The notes under the pieces are model-generated. The model was given only the letters and a program-made list of their open reading frames with translations, was not told the origin of the DNA and ran no database searches. Of a stretch of DNA of 34,789 bases, positions 1-7,022 are shown piece after piece. The DNA is from Phycisphaerae bacterium (GTDB lineage Bacteria; Planctomycetota; Phycisphaerae; Sedimentisphaerales; Anaerobacaceae): contig JAUXAB010000037.1 of NCBI GenBank assembly GCA_030615025.1, positions 1 through 34,789 of the forward strand, read 5' to 3'. The position numbers were made by a program, and so were the translations under genes. Within the stretch, counting starts at the first letter, position 1. Every line of letters begins with the position of its first letter.

Positions 1-174
1 CTCTCCGCCCGGCCCGACAGAATGGAGGCAAAGCCGCGCGAGTATCATCAAAAGGTACGCGACGGCTTCCTGACGCTGGCCAGCCGGCAGGAAAACTTCC
101 ATCTCGTCGATGCCACCGGTGACATCGAAACAGTGCACGCACAGGTGATAGAAGTAGTTGAAAAAGTATTTTAG
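1..174 (+). CDS. tmk: Thymidylate kinase, C-terminal part (5' end outside window)
   Basis: The first 57 codons are open in frame 1 and end at a TAG. The peptide begins LSARPDRMEAKPREYHQKV and continues with DGFLTLA and a FHLVDATGDIETVHAQV segment. In thymidylate kinase (dTMP + ATP to dTDP + ADP, cytosolic) the C-terminal third has the same order: the R-x-x-DRxE...FHxxVRxGFLxLA LID-region helix, then a strand of the type 'vvDAtgdieeV' and a terminal helix. The P-loop and DRY/F motif would lie upstream of the window, so the assignment rests on this C-terminal block only. The gene is co-directional with the downstream lipoprotein but separated by an IS-like remnant. Confidence 0.85.
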   Translation, partial: LSARPDRMEAKPREYHQKVRDGFLTLASRQENFHLVDATGDIETVHAQVIEVVEKVF

Positions 175-196
175 CCACAGATAAACTATGAAACCG

Positions 197-227
197 GAGC
201 CTCCCGTATGGGTTATAATACGGGCTC
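197..227 (+). terminator. Stem-loop after tmk (possible terminator)
   Basis: CCCGTAT (203-209) and ATACGGG (218-224) form a perfect 7-bp stem with an 8-nt loop, extended by GAG/CTC (197-199 with 225-227) across a small bulge. It starts 23 nt after the tmk stop. There is no U-tract, so intrinsic termination is uncertain. The hairpin lies 5' of the transposase-like fragment and could also belong to that element's non-coding end. Confidence 0.35.
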
Positions 228-297
228 GTTAAACGGCCCAAAGTTTTACGTGGTCGTTAAGAAACGCCACAATAACCTTTATTACAGGAGGCCCATT

Positions 298-453
298 ATT
301 GACAAGTATATCGGATTCGGCATCGACAGCAAGAAAACAATTGCATGTGTCGTGCAAAGAGGAAAAAAAGACAGATTCACAACATTAAAAACGGACATCA
401 ATCGAATGAAACACTTTATATTCCCCAAATGGCAATCATGGTGTTATCAATGA
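298..453 (+). pseudogene. Fragment resembling the N-terminus of an IS110-family transposase
   Basis: The frame from 298 encodes IDKYIGFGIDSKKTIACVVQ, then GKKDRFTTLKTDINRMKHF. This resembles the start of IS110-type DEDD transposases: a first beta-strand carrying the first catalytic Asp (Y-I-G-x-x-ID), a second strand (ACVV) and a third strand. The usual ATG position is an ATT, preceded at 6-nt spacing by a perfect AGGAGG (286-291). Similarity ends near residue 40 and the frame closes at 453, so the rest of the roughly 300-400-residue enzyme, including the other acidic residues and the C-terminal serine domain, is missing. I read it as a decayed insertion remnant. It could be a chance resemblance, because only about 38 residues support it. 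Confidence 0.45.
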
Positions 454-465
454 AAGGAGGTTGAT

Positions 466-1104
466 ATGGTTTCATGCAGCAAGTTGGCCTTAATATTACT
501 TTGCGTGGGCTCCCTCTTGGCTGTGGGGGGGTGCCGGGAAGAGAAGCAAGCAACTGCAGTCGAAAGGCTGCTCTCAAAAGATGGCCAAGAAATAAATGAG
601 GTGCAGAATGAACTGCTTACAGCCAGAAAAGATTTGATTGCTCGTCTTATAAATATAGTTGACGAAAAGGAAAACCGCCTAACAAGACGGGCATCTGTTC
701 GGGCTACAATCTTCATCCTGGGAGAGATGCGGGCAGTGGAGGCTGTCCAAGTGCTCGTTGACCATATAGGCTTTCCACAGGTATATGAGTACACGGGTGA
801 GTCCATCCCGGTAGATGCTGAGGGCGGAATGCTCCACCGTGGGATAAAGGGGTTTCAAAAAACATATCCAGCCGTAAAGGCACTGATAAAGATTGGCGAG
901 CCTTGCCTCAGTGACCTTATCAGCAAGCTATCATCGACCGACCATATGACAGAGGAGAAAGCTTGCCTTGGCGTGTTGGTTAGCCTCAGACAGCGAGATT
1001 CTGTTATCGAAATGTTGAAGGACGCTATAAAGAAAGAAACCGACACCAAGAAAAAAGACAGACTCCAGCGCGGTCTCGATCTCCTCGCCCAAATGAAAGA
1101 ATAG
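466..1104 (+). CDS. Small lipoprotein, possible HEAT-like repeats, unknown function
   Basis: A 212-residue protein with a strong ribosome binding site (AGGAGG 455-460) 5 nt before the ATG. Residues 1-22 are a lipoprotein signal peptide, with a hydrophobic core (LALILLCVGSLLA) and lipobox V-G-G-C at Cys23. The mature part is charged and helical. Segments such as RRASVRATIFILGEMRAVEAVQVLVDHI and YPAVKALIKIGEPCLSDLISKL follow the helix-turn-helix pattern 'AvxaLgelgdpravpaLi' of HEAT/PBS-lyase repeats, usually protein-binding scaffolds. It would sit on a membrane face, presumably in the periplasm. No catalytic motif is visible. It stands alone between the transposase remnant and ftsW, so context gives no role. 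The lipoprotein call is secure; the HEAT call is an inference from pattern. Confidence 0.8.
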   Translation: MVSCSKLALILLCVGSLLAVGGCREEKQATAVERLLSKDGQEINEVQNELLTARKDLIARLINIVDEKENRLTRRASVRATIFILGEMRAVEAVQVLVDHIGFPQVYEYTGESIPVDAEGGMLHRGIKGFQKTYPAVKALIKIGEPCLSDLISKLSSTDHMTEEKACLGVLVSLRQRDSVIEMLKDAIKKETDTKKKDRLQRGLDLLAQMKE

Positions 1105-1121
1105 ATAAGGTTTTAATTCTG

Positions 1122-1262
1122 GCAGGATTATCCTGCTGTCCTGTCAAATTCTTCTTCGTGCCCTCATGTCTTCGTGGCGGAAAAAACTACTCAAATTTTC
1201 GAATATTTTCGAACGTTTCACATCATTTTTCGAATATTTTCAAACGTTTTCGAACGTTTTTG
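1122..1262. repeat. Repeat-rich gap between lipoprotein gene and ftsW (1105-1426)
   Basis: No gene is supported in this 322-base gap. It holds a perfect hairpin GCAGGA-TTA-TCCTGC (1122-1136), a GTG-rich dispersed motif (1151-1180, TTCGTGCCC...TTCGTGGCGG), and two imperfect copies of an AT-rich unit around TTTTCGAATATTTTC (1195-1220 and 1226-1262), each followed by GAACGTTT or AAACGTTT. The open frame across 1158-1439 is Phe/Lys-rich with no ribosome binding site and is not credible as a gene. Confidence 0.6.
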
Positions 1263-1426
1263 ATTGATTTTTTCTTACCCAAATCACCCGTATTAACCAT
1301 CCTAACCCCCTTTTATTGCAGAATAATTTTTACTGCTGTCGGCCTAAAGAAGCCGAAAATACACTTAAGCAGAAGGGTTTATCTGCTTGAAAAAACTTTT
1401 CTTTTCTCTAAGTACAGTAGAATTCA

Positions 1427-2602
1427 ATGGTTACTGTGATAAGAAAAAGTTCAACCGGCGATTATATCGCAATGGTCGTTGTTTTTTTGATGGCTACCGA
1501 CACAATCTTTGTCTTCTCAGCAAGTGCTAACATTAGTCAGGAGCTTGACTTACAGAGATTCTATGATTTTCCCGCCCTTCGGCAAATCCTGTTTTTCCCA
1601 CTCGCTTGTTTGGTTATGTACACCGTCGCTTGTTTCAATTATCGCAGGTTTAGCCTGGCTCACGGCTGGCTAAAATCCCTGACCAGCTATTTGTTAGTCT
1701 TTAGTATAGCGTTACTTATACTCGTTTTGATTCCGCGATTCGGTACAGAGATAAACCGCGCCCGCCGATGGCTCAGAATCCCCGCCGGGCCAATAATGAT
1801 AAGTTTTCAGCCCTCTGAGCTTGCAAAATGGGCAATTATTTTCTTCCTGGCCGCGGTTTGCGATAAGTTCAGTGCTGACATCAGGTTATACTGGAAAAGG
1901 TTTGTCCCTATCTGCTCCGTAGTAGCCGTGGTAGTCGCTCTTGTAATCACCGAAGACTTTGGTACAGCAGCATTTATATCACTTTTGGGCTTTTTGATGT
2001 TAATAATCGCTGGCGCAAAATGGTGGCATATTCTGACCCCCTTGCCCTTTTTTGCTATCGCCTTTCTTGCGGCGTTAATCCGCTTTCCTGGCCGAATGCA
2101 GCGAATTTGGGCTTTTTTAAACCCCGAAAAATGGGCCGATTCCGCTGCCTATCAGGCCAACCAGTCGCTGATTGCCCTCGGCTCCGGCGGATTGTGGGGC
2201 AAAGGGCTGGGCAAAGGAATTTGCAAATACGGCCATTTGCCGGAAGATACAACAGATTTTATTTTCGCTATTATCGGTGAAGAACTCGGCTTCATTGGAA
2301 CCGCGGCGGTCATTGGGTTGTTTATTGTGTTTGTTTCGCTGGGAATTCTGGTGGTTGTGCGCTGCCGGGACCGTTTCGGCCAGCTTTTGGCCGGCGGAAT
2401 TGTTTTAACAATTGGTATGCAGGCAGCGATTAATATCGGGGTGGTAACGGTTATGCTGCCGACAAAGGGCATACCTCTTCCGTTTGTAAGTGCCGGCGGA
2501 ACGAGTATGCTGCTCTCAGCCGCTGCAGTTGGCGTTTTGCTAAATATCGCTAAACAATCCGCCCAGAGGCCAGCTCAATTCAAAGATGACCCAGGGTCTT
2601 GA
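1427..2602 (+). CDS. ftsW: FtsW-type peptidoglycan glycosyltransferase (SEDS family)
   Basis: A 391-residue integral membrane protein of the SEDS family, which polymerises lipid II into septal glycan strands with a class B penicillin-binding protein. About ten hydrophobic segments are visible. Family motifs appear in order: the PSELAKW motif (129-135), the GGLWGKGLGKG / LPEDTTDFIFAIIGEELG block of the large periplasmic loop, and the hallmark LPTKGIPLPFVSAGG (344-358; usually LPTTGxxLPFxSYGG, so Thr to Lys and Tyr to Ala substitutions are present). The frame opens at the ATG at 1427 with only a weak ribosome binding site; the next ATG (1472) would remove part of the first membrane segment region. 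The FtsW rather than RodA call leans on murG being the next same-strand gene, 4.5 kb downstream; the family itself is clear. Confidence 0.88.
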   Translation: MVTVIRKSSTGDYIAMVVVFLMATDTIFVFSASANISQELDLQRFYDFPALRQILFFPLACLVMYTVACFNYRRFSLAHGWLKSLTSYLLVFSIALLILVLIPRFGTEINRARRWLRIPAGPIMISFQPSELAKWAIIFFLAAVCDKFSADIRLYWKRFVPICSVVAVVVALVITEDFGTAAFISLLGFLMLIIAGAKWWHILTPLPFFAIAFLAALIRFPGRMQRIWAFLNPEKWADSAAYQANQSLIALGSGGLWGKGLGKGICKYGHLPEDTTDFIFAIIGEELGFIGTAAVIGLFIVFVSLGILVVVRCRDRFGQLLAGGIVLTIGMQAAINIGVVTVMLPTKGIPLPFVSAGGTSMLLSAAAVGVLLNIAKQSAQRPAQFKDDPGS

Positions 2603-2611
2603 TTTGTTATT

Positions 2612-2650
2612 TTGGTCGCTTCCACCTATTACTTAAGCGAACCGGCAGAA
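2612..2650 (-). repeat. 39-bp direct repeat, copy A, 3' of the kinase gene
   Basis: This segment matches 5131-5169 at 35 of 39 positions, in the same orientation; all four differences are transitions. The shared core is TATTACTTAAGC. Copy A lies between the kinase stop codon and the ftsW stop codon; copy B lies between the kinase start and the sigma-factor stop. The kinase gene is therefore bracketed by the repeat. Confidence 0.8.
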
Positions 2651-2666
2651 CGCTGACATCAATTCT

Positions 2667-5108
2667 TTACTTGTCTGTTGCAGATTGTTCCCAGAATCGG
2701 CGATACTTGGGCGGGAGTGTGCTGCCGCCGCCGCTCGACGTCCCTTTGCCGCTCTTGCCACTTCCCTTCGGCCACTTGTAAGTGGTGTAGTAGGAAAACC
2801 TGCCGTTTTCCTTCGATATCGCTATAGTAACCTTGGGTCCGCCGAACTGAAACGTCCCGAACATTTGACCTAACGGCAGGTGCCTGCGGGCGAGGGTGCG
2901 CTTTTGCTCATCCAGGATGCTGTCGAGGTCGGCCCAAAATTGCTTCAGGAAACTCTCGGCCTCCTGACGGAACGGAGAGATAATCACCGTCAAGCTGTTT
3001 ACTGCGCGGTATTGCTGTGTGTTCTGCCTTTCCAGCTCAAGGTATTGTCTGTAGGCCCTGCGGAGGATTTTGTGCACCTGAGCTGCCTCCGACGGCTCAA
3101 GCTCCAAGGTTCGAGTGCACTCATCACTCAGTGTCGGGCCCTCTGTTCCGAACGTCAGGTCCTCTGGTATGCCGTATGGAAAGTCCATCTCCCCAATTTT
3201 TTGTATGCCCGGAGCGATTTCCACGGTTTCCTCTTGCAAACTCGCCACACGAGATTTTGCCATATAAATGGCAGGCACCAGACCCGGCAGTATAAGTATC
3301 GCTGTCAGGATAAGAGCTATCGCAGCCACGCCCAGCCCGATGAGTACCGCCCGTCGATCCGTTCTGGGTGGTGCGGCTCTGCTCTGACCGGCTACACCCG
3401 TAGCTGCTCTACCTTTCGCTTGCCAAAGGGCAAATATGACAAAAATCAGCAGGGGCGGTCCAAACACGATTGCGAACCAGGGAAATGCCCCAAGTAGTAT
3501 AGTCACTGAAACTGCAATTAGGAAGAGAATGGCCGTTGTTATTGCGATGATGGGTAATACGATTTTTTTGGGTCCCGGCTTTATCCCGGCAGCCTGTTCT
3601 TTCTTCCTTATCTCTGAAGCCTGTGCAAACAGTTTAAACGTCTCATCGTTCAGCAAGACCCAAATGACATATATGCCGATGGCCGTTCCAATCGGGATGT
3701 TCATTAGATTGGGAATCGCGAGTATGAGGGCGAGTATTCGAGCCCAGCTTCTGCGTTTTAAGAGCCCAATTCCGGCGATGACTTCCGGTACCGATACTAA
3801 CATAAAGAATCCCCATACTGCGGTGCCCACAATTCCGGTAACGTTCATTGCTGCTGGGTCTTGAGAAATGAGACCTCCACCTGCAAACATGGCCTCTGGG
3901 TCTCCTGATATGAGACCTCCACCGGCAAACATGGCCTCTGGGTCTCCTGATATGAGACCTCCACCGGCAATGGCCACAAAGGCGATAATCCCGATTAATA
4001 TCCCGATCGTTCCAAAGACGATGCTGAGAACTGCCACGATTGTGATATGCTTTTCCATCCGACTGATGGCAGAAGCTGGCGTAGGGGGTTGCCCAACGAG
4101 AGCAATGGGTGCTTGGGACGGAGGACTATCAGCCTTGATAGTTTCTACATCGGTCTTAACCTCGCTGGCATGCTGATAGCGGCGCTCAGGTTCGTGCGCG
4201 AGGGTTTTTAGCACAACGCTGTCAAGGCGGACGTCAACCTGCACTTTTTGTGATGGTGGAGCGAATTGACCAATCGGCAACTGACCAGTGAGCATTTCGT
4301 AAAAGACAACGCCCAGAGAGTAGATATCGGCGCGGTGGTCCACCTGGCCGGGATGCTCGATTTGTTCCGGGGCCATATAGTGCGGTGTACCCATTTTATG
4401 CCCGGCGGCTGTAAGTGTGTACGCCGTTGGCGGCTTATCCAGTAGCTTGGCGAGACCGAAGTCGGCGATTTTGACACGGCCTTTTTTATCCAGCAAGATG
4501 TTTTCCGGCTTGATATCACGGTGGACGATGCCCTCTTCGTGGGCGAATTGCAGTGCCTCACAGATTTGGGGGACAATGGCAAGGGACTCGGAGGGCTCAA
4601 GCTCACCTGACTGAATTACTCGACGCAGGTCCGTACCATCGACAAACTCCATAATGAAAAAGTATAGGCCCTGTTCTGTGTAGCCAAAGTCGTAGACGGA
4701 TACTATTCGAGGATGGTTGAGCTTCGCAAGCGAGCGTGCCTCACGGGTGAACCGTTCAGCAAAAGTTTCTGTTTGGCCTACTTCCGGGGGCAGGATTTTC
4801 AGGGCCACGAGGCGGTCGAGCTGTTTTTGGCGGGCCTTATATACGGCCCCCATGCCGCCCTGGCCCAACAGTTCGAGGATTTCAAGCTGTGGAAACTGTT
4901 TGCCCAATTCAGCAGGTTCAGGCGGTACAAATCTGCCCGGCGGTGTGGCGTTCGTAGGGACATCGCTCTGGTCGTCTGGTGTGGCGGTTTTATCGGCTTC
5001 GGCGTCGCTTTCCAGGCCGGCCTTCATTAGACATTTGGGACAAAGGCCTTGCGGCGCATCAGCCGGTAACTTACCCCCACATTCAGAACAATGTCTTTCT
5101 TCAGCCAT
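2667..5108 (-). CDS. Membrane Ser/Thr protein kinase with N-terminal zinc ribbon
   Basis: An 813-residue PknB-type kinase. I chose the ATG at 5108 because AGGAAA precedes it; a GTG 12 codons upstream is the alternative. An N-terminal zinc ribbon (Cys7, Cys10, Cys23, Cys26; QGLCPKCLMKAGL) is followed by a complete kinase domain: glycine loop GQGGMGAVY (82-90), VALK lysine 104, HRDIKPEN (196-203, catalytic Asp198), DFG 216-218, APEQ 246-249. After a Pro-rich linker come about six membrane segments (roughly 354-381, 425-449, 455-487, 517-540, 543-563, 586-615) and a C-terminal domain (616-813) probably outside the membrane, ending in a Gly/Ser tail. A 14-residue unit is repeated three times at 381-422. 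It lies 109 bp downstream of an ECF sigma gene on the same strand, the usual planctomycete pairing. Substrate unknown; phosphorylation of the sigma factor is a plausible guess. Confidence 0.92.
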   Translation of the reverse strand: MAEERHCSECGGKLPADAPQGLCPKCLMKAGLESDAEADKTATPDDQSDVPTNATPPGRFVPPEPAELGKQFPQLEILELLGQGGMGAVYKARQKQLDRLVALKILPPEVGQTETFAERFTREARSLAKLNHPRIVSVYDFGYTEQGLYFFIMEFVDGTDLRRVIQSGELEPSESLAIVPQICEALQFAHEEGIVHRDIKPENILLDKKGRVKIADFGLAKLLDKPPTAYTLTAAGHKMGTPHYMAPEQIEHPGQVDHRADIYSLGVVFYEMLTGQLPIGQFAPPSQKVQVDVRLDSVVLKTLAHEPERRYQHASEVKTDVETIKADSPPSQAPIALVGQPPTPASAISRMEKHITIVAVLSIVFGTIGILIGIIAFVAIAGGGLISGDPEAMFAGGGLISGDPEAMFAGGGLISQDPAAMNVTGIVGTAVWGFFMLVSVPEVIAGIGLLKRRSWARILALILAIPNLMNIPIGTAIGIYVIWVLLNDETFKLFAQASEIRKKEQAAGIKPGPKKIVLPIIAITTAILFLIAVSVTILLGAFPWFAIVFGPPLLIFVIFALWQAKGRAATGVAGQSRAAPPRTDRRAVLIGLGVAAIALILTAILILPGLVPAIYMAKSRVASLQEETVEIAPGIQKIGEMDFPYGIPEDLTFGTEGPTLSDECTRTLELEPSEAAQVHKILRRAYRQYLELERQNTQQYRAVNSLTVIISPFRQEAESFLKQFWADLDSILDEQKRTLARRHLPLGQMFGTFQFGGPKVTIAISKENGRFSYYTTYKWPKGSGKSGKGTSSGGGSTLPPKYRRFWEQSATDK
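3868..3972 (-). repeat. 42-bp in-frame tandem repeat inside the kinase gene
   Basis: The 42-bp unit starts at 3868, 3910 and 3952 (the last copy partial at DNA level), with a diverged extension upstream to about 3840. It encodes AGGGLISGDPEAMF twice and a third variant with SQDPAAM, directly after the first membrane segment. The near-identity of the first two copies points to recent slippage or duplication. A repeat-number change would leave the frame intact. Confidence 0.9.
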
Positions 5109-5130
5109 AATAACATTTCCTTTCCGGATA

Positions 5131-5169
5131 TTGGTTGCTTCCACTTATTACTTAAGCAAACCAGCAGAA
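5131..5169 (-). repeat. 39-bp direct repeat, copy B, between sigma and kinase genes
   Basis: Partner of 2612-2650 (35/39 identical). It sits in the 109-bp spacer between the sigma-factor stop and the kinase start, so it may be transcribed in the sigma-kinase message. No strong hairpin forms from it; only GCTT/AAGC at its core can pair. Confidence 0.8.
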
Positions 5170-5217
5170 AGGTTACAAGTTATCAGACATTTTTTCCAGA
5201 GATATTGGATGTATGGC

Positions 5218-5967
5218 TCAGGGGGCCAGAGCGGCGAAGAGGTCCCGAATCTCCGCATCAATCTCGTCCTCAGCGGTAACCGTCTGGGCGATTTCATCCC
5301 GCAACAACTCGCGATAGCGCCGCCGCAAGCGATGCACGGCGACCTTCACCGCCCCTTCGGTCATGTCCAGCTCGGCAGCCACGTCGCGGTAAGACACAGA
5401 GCTTCTCTCACCGGTCAGGTAAACTTTCAGAAGGTCGAAAGCCTTGCGTTTTTTGGCACCGGCTGATTCGGCTTGCAGCCGGGTCATTGTGCGTTCCAGC
5501 ACCGTCAGCGCCCAGGAGCGCTCAAAGAGCTTTTCCGGCGACAGTTGATGGGCCGGCTCAAGGGCATACTGAATTTCAGCATTTTCAAAGTCGAGAGAAA
5601 GGACTTTACGTCCTCCACCGCGTTTTTGGGCTTGGGCCCGGTCACGCTCGTTGGCCAGGAAGTGTTTCAGTGCAGCCAGCAGAAACGAGCGGAATTTACC
5701 GCGTTTCGGGTCGGCCAATCGCAGGCCCCCCTTGGCCAGCAGGCCGGCGAAAAACGCCTGAGTGTAATCCTCAGCCTGGTGGCTGTCATATCCCTGCCGC
5801 CGTAGATATGCATAAAGCGGGAACCAGTATGTTTGGCAGAGCGTCTCCAGAGCCTGCTGGTAACTGGCAGACTTTGGCCGGCCCGCCGCCCGGACAACAC
5901 TCCAGTGCGTGGTCGCGAACCGACCGGCGCCAGAAGGAGTGGAACTTTTGGGGGTATTATCTGACAT
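5218..5967 (-). CDS. Planctomycete-type ECF RNA polymerase sigma factor
   Basis: A 249-residue sigma-70-like regulator. Residues 17-110 match sigma region 2 as seen in planctomycete ECF proteins: FATTHWSVV near the N-terminus, YWFPLYAYLRRQGY, EDYTQAFFAGLL (region 2.2; Thr69), and RGKFRSFLLAALKHF (region 2.4, -10 contact). Residues 190-225 are region 4, with helix-turn-helix SYRDVAAELDMTEGAVKVAVHRLRRRYR that would read the -35 element. A short acidic tail follows. The acidic patch usual in region 2.2 is reduced. GAAGG lies about 11 nt before the ATG. No anti-sigma gene is adjacent; the next gene is the Ser/Thr kinase, so control by phosphorylation rather than by an anti-sigma factor is plausible. 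The family assignment is firm; the target regulon is unknown. Confidence 0.9.
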   Translation of the reverse strand: MSDNTPKSSTPSGAGRFATTHWSVVRAAGRPKSASYQQALETLCQTYWFPLYAYLRRQGYDSHQAEDYTQAFFAGLLAKGGLRLADPKRGKFRSFLLAALKHFLANERDRAQAQKRGGGRKVLSLDFENAEIQYALEPAHQLSPEKLFERSWALTVLERTMTRLQAESAGAKKRKAFDLLKVYLTGERSSVSYRDVAAELDMTEGAVKVAVHRLRRRYRELLRDEIAQTVTAEDEIDAEIRDLFAALAP

Positions 5968-5984
5968 TTACCATTTAACCTTCT

Positions 5985-6002
5985 TTCAGCAATACTGCTG
6001 AA
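5985..6002 (-). promoter_or_regulatory. Perfect inverted repeat in the sigma gene leader
   Basis: TTCAGCA-ATAC-TGCTGAA is a perfect 7-bp inverted repeat with a 4-nt spacer. It ends 17 nt before the sigma-factor start codon and directly abuts the GAAGG ribosome binding site on the minus strand. It could be an operator or a leader hairpin affecting translation. Its function is not shown by sequence alone. Confidence 0.5.
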
Positions 6003-6104
6003 CCTGTATGTTATTAAAAATAAACTATTTATGTAAAAAATGCAACCGCTTTGAGCGAATTTTGTGGGCTTTAAGCTTATGACTTTGCATCGGCTGGCAA
6101 AAAA

Positions 6105-6237
6105 CTCTGTGCCCTCCGTGGTCTCTGTGGCTATATTCTTCGTGCCGGAGCTTGTCCGCCGTAGCTGATTCCTTCGTAGCCGGTTCCTGAAGTAGCTTTA
6201 GCGAAGGAGGATGGCGAAGAAGGATAGCGAAGGCGGA
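6105..6237. repeat. Dispersed GTG-rich motif plus GCGAAGG repeats
   Basis: The gene-free stretch 5968-7163 starts with this block. CTCTGTGCCCTCCGTGG and TCTCTGTGG (6105-6130), then ATATTCTTCGTGCC, belong to a motif also found at 1151-1180, 8300-8313 and 32199-32444. After it, TCCGCC (6155-6160) can pair with GGCGGA (6232-6237), and CCTTCG (6171-6176) with CGAAGG (6202-6207), enclosing several GCGAAGG/GGCGAAGAAGG units. No coding potential is supported; from 6240 to 6490 I see only AT-rich sequence. Confidence 0.55.
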
Positions 6238-6516
6238 TGTCTTCATGCCTGAACCACTATGAACTACGAACTGAAATTTTTCGACCAAAACCGGGCATAG
6301 CTACCGACAAAAACCGGAAAAAATAAAATTTTTTTATCTCCATATCTCACATCGAGTTACGAGAATCCGGCATCAAAAATCGGGGTGTTTTTTCGCATCA
6401 AACGCGCACATTCGTGCAATTATAGAGGGACGTCTTTTTTTGCAGAAGGCCAAAAAGAAGGAAATGGTGATTGGTCTATGGGGAATAACCAATGAATCAT
6501 TTAACTACTTACGAGC

Positions 6517-6562
6517 ATCCAGTATCGAGTATCCAGTATCGAGAATCGAGAATCCAGAATCC
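6517..6562. repeat. 7-bp tandem repeat (ATCSAGW)
   Basis: Six consecutive 7-mers plus a partial one: ATCCAGT, ATCGAGT, ATCCAGT, ATCGAGA, ATCGAGA, ATCCAGA, ATCC. Only two positions of the unit vary. The array lies in the gene-free region before murG. A perfect hairpin CCTCTAC-AACT-GTAGAGG follows at 6610-6627. Confidence 0.9.
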
Positions 6563-6650
6563 AACTTTAGCTCACTTTAGGCACTTTAGCTCACTCTTAA
6601 CTAACTTGCCCTCTACAACTGTAGAGGAGTCTCTACAAATCAGCTCTTTA

Positions 6651-6989
6651 ATTATGCAAAACGAACCCAATTTCCGAAAAGTCAAGATGAACGTAAATAA
6701 AGTATTAACAGGGGATTATGAAAATAAGACACTTAGTGGATGCGGGAAAAACGAACCCAAAACGAACCCAAAACGAACCCTATACGAACCCAAACGAACC
6801 CAATCAAAGCCAATTTGCCGGAAGCTCAAATGAACGTATCTTCTTTATTAACAAAGGATTATGAAAACCAACGACTTAGCAGACTCGGGGAAAACAAAGC
6901 CAATACAAACCCAATCAAACCCAATTTCCGAAAAGCCAGAATGAAATTAAACTTCTGTTCAACAAAGGATTATGAAAATCAACCACGCC
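6651..6989 (+). repeat. Three-module degenerate repeat array (NEPNFRK/DYEN type)
   Basis: Three related modules can be aligned on CCAATTT (6667, 6810, 6921) and on GGATTATGAAAA (ATTATG at 6715, 6858, 6969); both landmarks give spacings of 143 and 111 bp. Each has the order CCAATTTCCGAAAAG, AGAATGAA, a variable AT-rich part, AACAAAGGATTATGAAAA, and CTTAG..GGGGAAAAC. Modules 1 and 2 are separated by five 10-12-bp units of ACGAACCCAAA (6751-6804). Overlapping frames stay open and read MQNEPNFRK, DYENKTL, KNEPKTNP, which explains apparent ORFs at 6492-6833 and 6740-7174. Neither has a ribosome binding site, and the frames shift between modules, so I treat this as repeat DNA rather than genes. Confidence 0.75.
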
Positions 6990-6995
6990 TTCGGA

Positions 6996-7022
6996 CTCCC
7001 CGCTACCGCAAGTGGCGGGGAG
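6996..7022 (+). other. Strong GC-rich hairpin upstream of murG
   Basis: CTCCCCGCTAC and GTGGCGGGGAG pair over 11 bp (one G-U in RNA) around a CGCAA loop. It lies directly after the module array and 141 nt before the murG start. No U-tract follows, so it is not a typical terminator. It may be a transcribed part of the murG leader or simply the end of the repeat block. Confidence 0.7.

Noticed and set aside
1158-1439. 93-codon frame before ftsW
   Set aside because: It spans the GTG-rich motif and the TTTTCGAATATTTTC repeats and overlaps the ftsW start; no initiation signal.
4717-5466. 249-codon plus-strand frame opposite the kinase and sigma genes
   Set aside because: It is antisense to two well-supported genes with full catalytic motifs and shows no domain of its own.
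6517-6989. CRISPR array before murG
   Set aside because: Units are 7 bp or over 100 bp, degenerate, without regular unique spacers, and no cas gene is present.
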